Assembly: GCA_024235875.1 (NCBI GenBank)
Contig: JACKLP010000003.1
Span: forward strand, 62,001 to 126,000
Direction: 5' to 3'
DNA: 64,000 nt
Source of the DNA: Burkholderiaceae bacterium
GTDB lineage: Bacteria; Pseudomonadota; Gammaproteobacteria; Burkholderiales; Burkholderiaceae_E
The position numbers and the translations under genes are program-made. The first letter of the stretch is position 1, and every line of letters begins with the position of its first letter. The notes beneath the pieces were generated by a model that did not search any database, had not been told where the DNA came from, and saw only the letters and a list, made by a program, of their open reading frames with translations. This document shows positions 17,433-25,584 of the stretch, in pieces.

Positions 17433-18910
17433 CCCCGATCCCGCTTCGCAACGACACCCTTGCCCAGATCGCCCGCTCGCGGTCGGTACCCGTCCCCACC
17501 TACGATCGCACGGCGCTGCGCGCCGGCATCGTGCACATCGGCGTGGGCAATTTCCATCGCGCCCACCAGTCCTGGTACCTGCACCGCTTGTTCGAACAGG
17601 GACTGGATACCGACTGGGCGATCGTGGGTGCCGGCGTGCGCCCCGATGACGCCACGATGCGCGAGAGGCTGCGCGCGCAGGACTTACTCACCACCCTGAT
17701 CGAACTCGACCCGGCCGGGCGCTCGGCCGAGGTGGTGGGCTCGATGATCGACTACCTGCCGGTGGAAGGCGGCCACGCCGCGCTGATCGAGCGGATGGCG
17801 GCGCCGGATATCCGCATCGTTTCGCTCACGGTGACCGAGGGCGGCTACTACCTGGACCCGGCCACCCGGCGGTTCGATCCCACCCACCCGGACATCGCGC
17901 ACGACGCCCGCCACCCGGATGTGCCGCGCACGGCGTTCGGTGCGATCGTCGCCGCACTGGGTCGTCGTCGCAGCGCGGGCATCGGGCCCTTCACGGGTCT
18001 TTGCTGCGACAACCTGCAGGGCAATGGCCAGGTGCTGCGCCAGACCGTGGTCTCGCTCGCGCGGCTCTCGGACCCGGCGCTGGCCGACTGGATCGAGACT
18101 CGCTGCACCTTCCCGAACTCGATGGTCGATTGCATCGTGCCGGCCACCGGTGCGCGCGAGCGGGCGTTGGCTCGCGAGCTCGGCATCGACGACGCGGCAC
18201 CGGTCACGCACGAGAACTTTCGCCAGTGGGTCATCGAGGACGACTTCTGTGCCGGCCGGCCCGACTGGGATCGGGCCGGCGCGACCTTCTCGGATCGCGT
18301 GCACGACTTCGAGAAGATGAAGATCCGCATCCTCAACGGCGGCCATCAGGTGATCGCGGACGTGGCCGAGGTTCTGGGCATCGACACAATCGCGCAGACG
18401 ATGGCGCACCCGAAGATCCTCGGGCTCTATCGCAAGGTGGCGTGCGAGGAGATCGCACCGCATGTCCACGCGGTGCCTGGGTTCGCGCCCGCGCAGTACG
18501 TGGCGCTGATCGAGCGGCGCTTTTCGAACCCGGCCATCGCCGACACCACGCGCCGGGTGGCGTTCGATGGCTCGAGCCGTCATCCGGGCTTCATCGTGCC
18601 GTCGATCCGTGCCGGGCTCGGGGCCGGCACGCCGGTGGAGGGCCTGGCGCTGGTGTCGGCCGCGTGGGCACGCTACTGCCTGGGCTCGCGCGAGGACGGC
18701 AGCGCGGTCGAGCCGAACGATCCGTTCTGGACCGATCTCGTGGCGCGCGCGCAAGCCGCGCGCGAGAATCCCGCCGAGTGGCTTGCGATGCGCCACATCT
18801 ATGGCGATCTCGCCGATGCGCCGCGCTTTGCCGGTGCGTTCTCGCGCTGGTTGCGCGCGATCTACGCCAACGGCATCGAGGCGGCGCTCGACGCTTATCT
18901 GATCACCTGA
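17429..18910 (+). CDS. Mannitol dehydrogenase-family polyol/hexonate oxidoreductase
   Basis: A 493-residue NAD(P)-dependent dehydrogenase of the long-chain mannitol dehydrogenase family (mannitol 2-dehydrogenase, D-arabinitol 4-dehydrogenase, fructuronate reductase). The dinucleotide region is 'AGIVHIGVGNFHRAHQSWYL' and the catalytic signature K298-x4-N303-x2-H306 (KIRILNGGH) matches the spacing of mannitol 2-dehydrogenase. It starts at the ATGA overlap with the RES toxin and is followed, 34 bp on, by an SDR dehydrogenase. The two probably interconvert a polyol and its keto form. Exact sugar unknown. Confidence 0.9.
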   Translation: MTPIPLRNDTLAQIARSRSVPVPTYDRTALRAGIVHIGVGNFHRAHQSWYLHRLFEQGLDTDWAIVGAGVRPDDATMRERLRAQDLLTTLIELDPAGRSAEVVGSMIDYLPVEGGHAALIERMAAPDIRIVSLTVTEGGYYLDPATRRFDPTHPDIAHDARHPDVPRTAFGAIVAALGRRRSAGIGPFTGLCCDNLQGNGQVLRQTVVSLARLSDPALADWIETRCTFPNSMVDCIVPATGARERALARELGIDDAAPVTHENFRQWVIEDDFCAGRPDWDRAGATFSDRVHDFEKMKIRILNGGHQVIADVAEVLGIDTIAQTMAHPKILGLYRKVACEEIAPHVHAVPGFAPAQYVALIERRFSNPAIADTTRRVAFDGSSRHPGFIVPSIRAGLGAGTPVEGLALVSAAWARYCLGSREDGSAVEPNDPFWTDLVARAQAARENPAEWLAMRHIYGDLADAPRFAGAFSRWLRAIYANGIEAALDAYLIT

Positions 18911-18944
18911 ACTGAACCCCTGACCCACTGCCGAGGAGTCGTCG

Positions 18945-19673
18945 ATGACCGCGGTACTGCAAGGAAAGGTCGCCGCCGTCACGGGCGGCGCCTCGGGCAT
19001 CGGCCTCGCGAGCACGGAAGCGATGCTTGCGGCCGGCGCGCGGGTGGTGGTGGCCGATCGCGACGATGCCGCCTTGCGTGCGCTGCGCGCGCGCCATGGC
19101 GAGGCGCTGGTGCCATTGGCCATCGACCTGCTCGACGCCGCCGCGTGCAAGCAGCTCGTGCCCGGCATCCTGGCGCTGGCCGGCCGGCTCGACATCTTCC
19201 ATGCCAATGCCGGGCTCTACCTGGGCGGCGACCTGGTCGATGCCGAAGCCGATGCGATCGATCGCATGCTGAACCTGAACGTCAACGTGGTGATGAAGAA
19301 CGTGCGCGACGCGCTCGCGCACATGATCAGCGCCGGCGGCGGCGACATCATCGTGACCAGTTCGCTGGCCGCGCATTTCCCGACGCCGTGGGAGCCGGTC
19401 TATGCGGCCTCCAAGTGGGCGATCGACTGCTTCGTCCAGACCACGCGACGCCAGGCCTTCAGGCACGGCGTACGCATCGGCGCGATCTCGCCCGGGCCGG
19501 TGGCGACCGCCCTACTGGCCGACTGGCCCGAGGACAAGCTGCGCGAGGCGAAGGAATCCGGCAGCCTGCTGCCCGCATCCGAAGTCGCCGAGGTGGTGAT
19601 GTTCATGCTCACGCGCCCGCGCGGCATGACGATCCGGGACGTGGTGATGATGCCGAGCAACTTCGACCTGTAG
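18945..19673 (+). CDS. SDR-family oxidoreductase (polyol dehydrogenase-like)
   Basis: A 242-residue classical short-chain dehydrogenase. Cofactor motif TGGASGIG at residues 14-21, structural HANAGLY, and active site S-...-Y153-x3-K157 (VYAASK). An Asp at the end of beta-2 (VVADRDD) favours NAD over NADP. The overall sequence resembles ribitol/sorbitol dehydrogenases. A good GAGGAG ribosome site precedes the ATG. It lies 34 bp downstream of the mannitol dehydrogenase-family gene, so the pair likely works on one sugar alcohol. It converges on queC. Confidence 0.88.
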   Translation: MTAVLQGKVAAVTGGASGIGLASTEAMLAAGARVVVADRDDAALRALRARHGEALVPLAIDLLDAAACKQLVPGILALAGRLDIFHANAGLYLGGDLVDAEADAIDRMLNLNVNVVMKNVRDALAHMISAGGGDIIVTSSLAAHFPTPWEPVYAASKWAIDCFVQTTRRQAFRHGVRIGAISPGPVATALLADWPEDKLREAKESGSLLPASEVAEVVMFMLTRPRGMTIRDVVMMPSNFDL

Positions 19674-19721
19674 CCGGGTTGCGCACGGGCCACGAGGTAC
19701 CTGGGCCGCGGCGCAGGGGTA

Positions 19722-20417
19722 TTACCGATAACGCGCCACCAGCGGATCTGCCAACCCCGCCTCGGCAAACCCCTTCGCCCGCAGCACGCACGCATCGCAC
19801 CCACCACACGGCCGCCCGTCCTCGCCGGGGTCGTAGCAGCTCGTGGTCTCGCCGTAGTCCACGCCCAGCGCGGTGCCGGCGCGAATGATGTCGGCCTTGG
19901 TCATGCTGCCCAATGGCGCATGGATCGTGAGGCGCGTGCGCCCCTCGACGCCAGCCTTGGTGGCCAGGTTGGCCATGCGCTCGTAGGCGTCGATGTACTC
20001 GGGCCGGCAGTCCGGGTAGCCGCTGTAGTCCAGCGCATTGACGCCGATGAAGATGTCGGCGGCACCCAGCACCTCGGCATACGCCAAAGCGAACGACAGG
20101 AAGATGGTGTTGCGCGCCGGCACATAGGTGACGGGTACGCCGTGGCTGATCTCGGTGGCGGGCCGGTCCTTCGGCACAGCGATGTCGCTGGTGAGCGCCG
20201 AGCCGCCGAACACCCGCAGGTCGATCTCGGCCACGACATGGTTCTCGACGCCCATCGCGCGGGCAACCCGGCGCGCGTAGTCGAGTTCGATCGCGTGGCG
20301 CTGGCCGTAGCGAAAGCTCAGCGCGCAGGGTTCGAAGCCCTGGTCGCGCGCGATCGCGAGCACGGTGGTGGAGTCGAGCCCGCCGCTGAGCAGCACGACC
20401 GCCTTGGGTTTGTTCAT
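19722..20417 (-). CDS. queC: 7-cyano-7-deazaguanine synthase QueC
   Basis: ATP-dependent enzyme that turns 7-carboxy-7-deazaguanine into preQ0, on the way to queuosine in tRNA. The PP-loop SGGLDSTTVLAIA is at residues 11-23. The C-terminal zinc site is the Cys set in SCYDPGEDGRPCGGCDAC. 'FRYGQRH' and 'VPARNTIFLSFALAYAE' are diagnostic. Length 231 aa is normal. It lies 6 bp downstream of a TetR-type regulator gene on the same strand rather than beside queD or queE, so it may be transcribed with the regulator. Confidence 0.95.
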   Translation of the reverse strand: MNKPKAVVLLSGGLDSTTVLAIARDQGFEPCALSFRYGQRHAIELDYARRVARAMGVENHVVAEIDLRVFGGSALTSDIAVPKDRPATEISHGVPVTYVPARNTIFLSFALAYAEVLGAADIFIGVNALDYSGYPDCRPEYIDAYERMANLATKAGVEGRTRLTIHAPLGSMTKADIIRAGTALGVDYGETTSCYDPGEDGRPCGGCDACVLRAKGFAEAGLADPLVARYR

Positions 20418-20423
20418 GCGGGT

Positions 20424-21014
20424 CTACCCGAATTTCAGGGGGGGCAGCACCGCTTCGAAGCGATCCTCGGCGCTGCCCGGCACCAGTTCCTGGCCGAAGC
20501 CGGCGAGTGTAAGGCTCGCCAACCCGTGCGCGAGCGCCCAGACGAACAATTCATTGCCCTCGGCGCCGGCACCGCCGGGCGTGATCGGTGCGCAGACCTG
20601 CCGGAGCACCTCGAACGACGCGCCGGCGGCTTCGCGCAGCTCGGCGTCGATCTCGGGATCGTCGGCGCACTTGTTACCGCCCCACATCAGGTGAAAGAGG
20701 CCGGGGTTCTCGCGTGCGAAGCGCTGGTAGCCGCGGCCCGCGCCCACGACGCGATCGCGTGGCGCGTCGGAGCCCGCCGCGATCTCTTCTTCCATCGCCT
20801 GCGTGAAGCGGCGAAAACCCTCGGCGACGATGGCGCCGCGCAGGTGAGCCAGGCTGGGAAAGTGATGGGCGGGCGCGGCGTGGCTCACGCCCGCGCGGGC
20901 GGCCACGCCGCGGATCGACAAGGCCTCTGGCCCGCCCTCGGCGATCAGGGCGACGCCCGCGTCGATCAAGGCGGCGCGCAGATTGCCATGGTGATGGGGC
21001 TTCTTCGAAGACAT
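20424..21014 (-). CDS. TetR/AcrR-family transcriptional regulator (WHG-type C-terminus)
   Basis: A 196-residue repressor. The N-terminal HTH (residues about 12-55) reads 'NLRAALIDAGVALIAEGGPEALSIRGVAARAGVSHAAPAHHFPS'. The C-terminal part with GRGYQRFARENPGLFHLMWG matches the TetR C-terminal WHG class. Divergent from the DUF2306 gene, with two CTTGAC-type palindromes between them, so it very likely controls that operon and itself. Upstream of queC in the same direction with a 6-bp gap. Confidence 0.88.
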   Translation of the reverse strand: MSSKKPHHHGNLRAALIDAGVALIAEGGPEALSIRGVAARAGVSHAAPAHHFPSLAHLRGAIVAEGFRRFTQAMEEEIAAGSDAPRDRVVGAGRGYQRFARENPGLFHLMWGGNKCADDPEIDAELREAAGASFEVLRQVCAPITPGGAGAEGNELFVWALAHGLASLTLAGFGQELVPGSAEDRFEAVLPPLKFG

Positions 21015-21034
21015 GCCTGAAGTCTAGCCCACCA

Positions 21035-21076
21035 CTTGACAGCGTCAAGTTCAATCCGTATCTTGACGCTGTCAAG
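21035..21076. promoter_or_regulatory. Double-palindrome operator and promoter between tetR and DUF2306 gene
   Basis: CTTGACAGCGTCAAG (21035-21049) and its exact reverse complement CTTGACGCTGTCAAG (21062-21076) are centred 27 bp apart. Each is itself a palindrome with a 3-bp centre, so the whole block is symmetric. A rightward promoter is embedded: TTGACA at 21036-21041, 17-bp spacer, TATCTT at 21059-21064. Repression by the adjacent TetR protein is inferred. Confidence 0.72.
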
Positions 21077-21091
21077 TTAAAGGAGGCCACG

Positions 21092-21877
21092 ATGGCTGCC
21101 CAGACCGATTCCCGAGCGCCGACCCGATTGTCCGAGCCGCACCACACCGGGTCCCCGCGGCCCGGCCCTCGCCGCGCGCTGATCCTGATGGCCCTGGCTG
21201 CCGTGGGGGTGGCGCTGGCCTCCTACCGCTTTGTGTTCCTGGGGCTGGAGGCCAGCTTCTTCGTGATGCTGGCCCAGATCGAGGCCCGGCCGCTCGCCTT
21301 CCTGATCCACGTCGCGGCCTCGCCGATCGCGCTCGCGATCGGCGCGATCCAGTTCTTCCCGCGGCTGCGGGCGGCACGGCCCGGCCAGCACCGCTGGCTC
21401 GGGCGTCTCTATGGGCTGGCGATCCTGGCGGGCGGCCTGGCCGGACTGGTGATGGCGCCGACCTCGGTGGGCGGGCCGGTGGCCGGCTGGGGCTTCGGCC
21501 TGCTGGCGGTGATCTGGATCGCCGTGACGGCGCAGGCGGTCCGGCTCGCGATGGCCGGGCGCTTCGATGCGCACCGGCGCTGGATGGTTCGTTCGTATGC
21601 GCTTACTTTCGCTGCCGTGACGCTGCGAATCTACCTGCCGTTCTTCATGGCGGCCGGGATCGAGTACCCGGCGGCGTCGGTCTACCTGGCGTGGATGGCC
21701 TGGGTACCGAACCTGGTGGCGGTGGAGTGGTGGCTGCGGCGGCGCGGTTCGCGTCACGAGCGTCACGCGGCTGCTCAGGCACCGACCGTGCGCCAAGGCC
21801 CTAATCCGGCGTTCGTCGAAGAATGTCAGCGACAATCGACTCTGATGCGCAACGACACCGAGATGATTCGAACATGA
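21092..21877 (+). CDS. DUF2306 membrane protein
   Basis: A 261-residue integral membrane protein of the DUF2306 family. Six hydrophobic helices are visible, starting with 'ALILMALAAVGVALASYRF', then 'FLIHVAASPIALAIGAIQFF'. The family-typical 'QHRWLGRLYGLAILAGGLAG' and 'FDAHRRWMVRSYALTFAAVTLRI' carry conserved His/Arg residues at the membrane surface. Function is not known. A strong AGGAGG site precedes the ATG and the promoter is in the palindromic tetR intergenic region. Overlaps the RraA-like gene by ATGA. The polar last ~35 residues look like an added tail. Confidence 0.83.
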   Translation: MAAQTDSRAPTRLSEPHHTGSPRPGPRRALILMALAAVGVALASYRFVFLGLEASFFVMLAQIEARPLAFLIHVAASPIALAIGAIQFFPRLRAARPGQHRWLGRLYGLAILAGGLAGLVMAPTSVGGPVAGWGFGLLAVIWIAVTAQAVRLAMAGRFDAHRRWMVRSYALTFAAVTLRIYLPFFMAAGIEYPAASVYLAWMAWVPNLVAVEWWLRRRGSRHERHAAAQAPTVRQGPNPAFVEECQRQSTLMRNDTEMIRT

Positions 21878-22614
21878 CCGATAGAGCCGACATCCCCCAC
21901 GTGCTGACCGACGAACTAGTGGCCGCCCTGAGCGGTATCGCCACCGCGACCCTGACCTACCAGTTGCAACAGCGCGGCATTCGCACCACCTTCCTGGCCG
22001 GGCTCAAGCCCTTGCAGCCGCACAAGCGGATGGTGGGTCGGGCCCGGACGCTGCGCTACGTGGCCGTGCGCGAAGACGTGCAGCCCAAGTACCAGGGCGG
22101 GCTCAATGCCCAGAAGCGCATCGTCGAGAGCATCGAGCCGGGCGACGTACTGGTGATCGAGGCGCGCGGTGTGGCCGACGCCGCCACGATCGGCGACATC
22201 TTCGCCACCCGCCTGTTCCGGCTAGGGGGCAAGGGCGTGGTCACCGACGGCGCATTGCGCGACACACCGGCCATCGCCGACATCGGCGAGCCCGTGTACC
22301 ACCTGGCCTCGCACGGCGCGGTGCTCGGGCGCATGCACATGCCGTTTTCCACCGACGAGCCGATCACCTGCGCAGGTGTCTTCGTCGTGCCCGGCGACGT
22401 GGTGGTCGGCGACGGCGAAGGCGTGGTGGTGATACCGGCGGCGCTGGTGGAGGAAGTCGTGCGCGATGCCCTGGCGCAGGAGGAACGCGAGGCGTTCGCG
22501 CTCGAGCGGGTACAGGCCGGCGAGTCCTCGATCGGCCTCTTTCCGCTGTCGAAGGAACGCATGGGCGACTTCGAAGCATGGAAGGCCGCCAAGGGTTCGG
22601 CTGGCAAGGGGTAG
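21874..22614 (+). CDS. RraA-like protein (HMG/CHA aldolase or dimethylmenaquinone methyltransferase-like fold)
   Basis: A 246-residue member of the RraA superfamily, which includes 4-hydroxy-4-methyl-2-oxoglutarate/4-carboxymuconolactone-type aldolases and the RNase E inhibitor RraA. The conserved 'GDVLVIEARGVADAATIGDI' and 'GGKGVVTDGALRDTPAI' segments contain the substrate-binding Arg-Asp pair (LRD). The extra N- and C-terminal segments make it longer than true RraA (about 160 aa), favouring an aldolase or hydrolase-like role in catabolism. The ATG overlaps the upstream stop (ATGA). Confidence 0.82.
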   Translation: MTDRADIPHVLTDELVAALSGIATATLTYQLQQRGIRTTFLAGLKPLQPHKRMVGRARTLRYVAVREDVQPKYQGGLNAQKRIVESIEPGDVLVIEARGVADAATIGDIFATRLFRLGGKGVVTDGALRDTPAIADIGEPVYHLASHGAVLGRMHMPFSTDEPITCAGVFVVPGDVVVGDGEGVVVIPAALVEEVVRDALAQEEREAFALERVQAGESSIGLFPLSKERMGDFEAWKAAKGSAGKG

Positions 22615-22913
22615 GAAGTGCGATCGGGTGCCCACGATCCAGGGGCACCTCATCGAAGACACTCCGTCTCGCGCCCGCTTCTTCTCGCGCGGCACGCTGG
22701 TCGTTGCCGACCGCGTTGCCGGCCGCGGTGTTCCGCCGCATCCTGTCCCGGTTCCCGACCTGACGCTGCTTCAAGTCGCGCACCGACGTCTCCGGGTCGC
22801 CTGCGTGTATGCTTTCGCGACGACCGGGCAATGGCCCCTTGCGCGTGCGCGCCGCGGCAAGGGGACATCCGACCAGGCCAGTACGCCTGACAGAAATCAA
22901 AGAGGAGACGGAA

Positions 22914-23942
22914 ATGCCCGCTCAACTGGACCCGACCCACATCATGCAGACGGCGACCGGATTCTGGGCGTCGAAGGTGCTGCTGACGGCGGTCGAATTC
23001 GATCTGTTCACTGTTCTTGGCGACGGCCACATGACGGCGACAGAACTCGGCGAGGCGCTCGGCATCCACCCGCGTGGCCGGTACGACTTCTTCGACGCCC
23101 TCGTCGCCCTCGGATTCATCCGGCGCGATGGCGACGGGCCGCGGGGCAGGTACCTGAACTCGCCGGAGACCGCTGCATTCCTGAACAAGGCGAGCCCCCG
23201 CTACGTCGGCGGCCTGCCCGAGATGCTCAATACCCGGCTGTTCGGGTTCTGGAACCACCTCGGCGATGCGCTGCGGACCGGGCAGCCCCAGAACGAAGTG
23301 AAGTCGCACGGCAAGCCTATCTTCGAGGAACTCTACTCGCAGGAGGCGAGCCTCGGCGAGTTCCTGTCGGCGATGACCGGACTCCAGGCCGGCAACTTCC
23401 AGGCGCTGGCGGAGAAGTTCGACTTTTCGGGATACCACAGCGTCACCGACGCCGGCGGCGCACTGGCGCTGCTGTCTCGCATCGTCGGCGCACACCACCG
23501 ACACCTGTCCTTCAAGACCTTCGACCTGCCACCGGTGGCCGCACACGCCCAGCGCCACGTCGACCAGGCGGGCATGGCGGACCGAATCGCCGTCGTCAGC
23601 GGGGATTTCCTGGTCGACGAGCTGCCCAGGGCAGACGTCGTGACGATGGGCAACATCCTGCACGACTGGAATCTCGAGCAGAAGAAGCACCTGATCTCGA
23701 AAGCCTTCGATGCCCTGCCGGAAGGCGGGGCCTTCATCGCGATCGAGAACGTGATCGACGACGCGCGCCGCGAGAATGCCTTCGGCCTGTTGATGTCGCT
23801 GAACATGCTGATCGAGTTCGGCGAGGGCGGCTTCGACTATACGGGCGCCGACTTCCGCGAATGGTGTGGGGAAGCCGGGTTCAAGCGCTTCGACATGATC
23901 CCGCTCACCGGACCGACCAGCGCGGTGATCGCCTACAAGTGA
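22914..23942 (+). CDS. SAM-dependent O-methyltransferase-like protein 1
   Basis: A 342-residue member of the plant/bacterial O-methyltransferase_2 family (acetylserotonin/phenazine/polyketide O-methyltransferase type). An N-terminal winged-helix dimerisation domain (residues 1-90; 'LLTAVEFDLFTVLGDG', 'TELGEALGIHP') precedes the Rossmann domain. The usual glycine-rich SAM loop is weakened: DAGGALALLSRIVGAH replaces DVGGGxG. The catalytic region retains 'ADVVTMGNILHDWN' with H-D. The ATG is preceded by GAGGAG. Converges tail to tail with a second gene of the same family. Product unknown. Confidence 0.85.
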   Translation: MPAQLDPTHIMQTATGFWASKVLLTAVEFDLFTVLGDGHMTATELGEALGIHPRGRYDFFDALVALGFIRRDGDGPRGRYLNSPETAAFLNKASPRYVGGLPEMLNTRLFGFWNHLGDALRTGQPQNEVKSHGKPIFEELYSQEASLGEFLSAMTGLQAGNFQALAEKFDFSGYHSVTDAGGALALLSRIVGAHHRHLSFKTFDLPPVAAHAQRHVDQAGMADRIAVVSGDFLVDELPRADVVTMGNILHDWNLEQKKHLISKAFDALPEGGAFIAIENVIDDARRENAFGLLMSLNMLIEFGEGGFDYTGADFREWCGEAGFKRFDMIPLTGPTSAVIAYK

Positions 23943-23943
23943 C

Positions 23944-23960
23944 GGCGCCTCAGGGGCGCC
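23944..23960. terminator. Possible shared hairpin between convergent methyltransferase genes
   Basis: GGCGCC (23944-23949), a 5-nt loop TCAGG, GGCGCC (23955-23960), two bases after the upstream stop codon and before the opposing gene's stop. There is no T-run, so intrinsic termination is uncertain. Confidence 0.35.
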
Positions 23961-23969
23961 CGGGCGGCA

Positions 23970-24998
23970 CTAGGCAAGGACCGCCTCCACCACGCTCGCC
24001 GCCGACTCGGTCGGCACCACCCGCGTCATGCGGAAGCCGGCCTTCGCGAGCAGCGACGCGTACTCGGCCCCGGTGCGCTCCTCGCCGCCGGTCGCCGCCA
24101 GCATCACCATGTCGAGCACCTTGCCCGGATGCGGCGCGTCGCCGGCCGGAAGCACCATCTCGATCGTCAGCAGCCGTCCGCCCGGCTTCATCGCGTCGCG
24201 ACAATGGCCCAGGATGGTCAGGCACTGGTCTTCGTTCCAGTCGTGGATGATGTGCGAGAGCAGGTAGGCATCGCCGCCCGGCGGAACCGATTCGAAGAAA
24301 CTCCCGGATTCGATCGTGACCCGATCGCCCACGCCGTGTGCCGCCAGCAGCGCCGGCGCATCGCGCACCACGTGGGGTCGATCGAACAGAATGCCCCGCG
24401 GCCCGGCGTGCCGCGCGAGGATCGCGGCGAGCAGGTTGCCGGTCGCACCGCCGACATCGACCACGGTTCCGAAGCCCGAGAAATCGTAGGCCGCGGCGAT
24501 GGCCGCCGGCTCGGCGCCATGGAAGCCGACCATGGTCTCGCTGAACTGCGAGGCATCCTCGGGATGCTGTGCCAGGTAGTCGAACAGCGGCATGCCCATG
24601 GCCCTGTCGAACGCGATGCCACCGGTTTCCACCGCGTGCATGAATTCGCCGAACATGCGCATCGCCCACGGGCTGCCGAAATTCAGCACCGTGGCGCGTG
24701 CCGAACCGGGCGCGTCGGCGCGAAGCGCGGATCCGAGCGGTGTCAGGGCGAAGCGCTGGCCGTCGCGCTCGTTGAGCAGCCCCAGGCCGGCCAGCGTGCG
24801 CATCAGCCGGTGCAGGCTGCGCTCGTGCGCGCCGACCGCGGCAGCCAGCTCGGCGGCACTGCGGGGCCCGGCCGCGAGATGATCCGCCAGGCCCAGCCTG
24901 GCGGCGGCGTAGACGATCCGGGAGACCCAGAGGCCGGTGGCCATCTGGATCAGTTGCGCGTGCGGCGGCGGCGCTTCGCCGTTCTCGTCGGCAGTCAT
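23970..24998 (-). CDS. SAM-dependent O-methyltransferase-like protein 2
   Basis: A 342-residue O-methyltransferase_2-type enzyme with a clear SAM loop (VVDVGGATGNLLAAIL, residues about 173-188) and the catalytic-type 'AYLLSHIIHDWNEDQCLTIL'. The N-terminal winged helix (SAAELAAAVGAHERSLHRLMRTL) is complete. A strong GGGAGGAGG site precedes the ATG. It follows a DUF2917 gene by 30 bp on the same strand. Similar in plan to the genes at 22914 and 27502, which suggests duplication within this small cluster. Confidence 0.9.
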   Translation of the reverse strand: MTADENGEAPPPHAQLIQMATGLWVSRIVYAAARLGLADHLAAGPRSAAELAAAVGAHERSLHRLMRTLAGLGLLNERDGQRFALTPLGSALRADAPGSARATVLNFGSPWAMRMFGEFMHAVETGGIAFDRAMGMPLFDYLAQHPEDASQFSETMVGFHGAEPAAIAAAYDFSGFGTVVDVGGATGNLLAAILARHAGPRGILFDRPHVVRDAPALLAAHGVGDRVTIESGSFFESVPPGGDAYLLSHIIHDWNEDQCLTILGHCRDAMKPGGRLLTIEMVLPAGDAPHPGKVLDMVMLAATGGEERTGAEYASLLAKAGFRMTRVVPTESAASVVEAVLA

Positions 24999-25028
24999 CT
25001 CGGTCCTCCTCCCAGGCCAAGCCGCAGT

Positions 25029-25343
25029 CTAGACGCATTTGGAACCCAGCATCAGCGAAGCCAGGTGCAGCTCCGCGTCGGTGTTCGCCTGCACGTACAG
25101 GTGCTCATGGCGGCGGGCGCGATACGGGTGCCCGCGCACCAGCAGGTGCTCGCGCGCGTCGCCTTCCTGCGTCACGACGGCCTCGCCGGAGACGCACTCG
25201 ATCGTCACGCCGCGCGACTGGGCGATCGACAGCCAGCCGTGCGGTGGCAGCTTCACGGTGACCTTTTCGACGCCCGGCGCACCCGTGTTCGGCCAGAAGT
25301 TCGAGACGAGGCCGATGAGGCGGCGATTCACGATCTTGAACAT
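25029..25343 (-). CDS. DUF2917-like small protein
   Basis: A 104-residue protein, predicted all-beta. The 'VTVKLPPHGWLSIAQSRGVTIECVSGEAVVTQEGDAREHLLVRGHPYRAR' stretch in pieces resembles the DUF2917 cupin-like fold, in which G-x-V-x-V-T-x-E-G-D-x-x-D/E is conserved. Function is not established. It sits immediately upstream of methyltransferase 2 in the same direction and may share its transcript. Confidence 0.6.
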   Translation of the reverse strand: MFKIVNRRLIGLVSNFWPNTGAPGVEKVTVKLPPHGWLSIAQSRGVTIECVSGEAVVTQEGDAREHLLVRGHPYRARRHEHLYVQANTDAELHLASLMLGSKCV

Positions 25344-25465
25344 GGTCTTGCTCCCGGTTTGCGGCGCCCCGCGTCATGCGTGGCGTCCTGGGAAGCATTT
25401 CAGCGCGACCGGCGTTTGCCGTCCTGAGGCCACTGTCCCGGGGACATGCGAAGAGGGGTACCCGG

Positions 25466-25500
25466 GCACCCGGGCAGGCCGGGACGTGCGTCCCGGGTGC
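25466..25500 (-). terminator. GC-rich hairpin with two mutually exclusive stems
   Basis: Between the LuxR-type gene (upstream on the minus strand) and the DUF2917 gene. One stem pairs CCGGGACG (25479-25486) with CGTCCCGG (25489-25496), loop TG. An alternative pairs GCACCCGGG (25466-25474) with CCCGGGTGC (25492-25500). A terminator or attenuator is plausible; there is no T-run. Confidence 0.4.
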
Positions 25501-25584
25501 CATTGATCGGCACCGGGCATCGGTCGTGCGGGCCACCCGCGTCCGTTCCCGGGCGCTCGGGCCGACCGGCGCCACCACGCGTCG

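Noticed and set aside
17684..19207. A 507-residue minus-strand open frame opposite the polyol dehydrogenase and SDR.
   Set aside because: It crosses two real genes and their gap, has shadow-type composition and no domain.
22615..22913. A minus-strand frame (to 22364) and plus-strand frames in the 299-bp gap before methyltransferase 1.
   Set aside because: Arg/Pro-rich shadow sequence with no ribosome site; the gap shows nothing beyond the GAGGAG site of the next gene.
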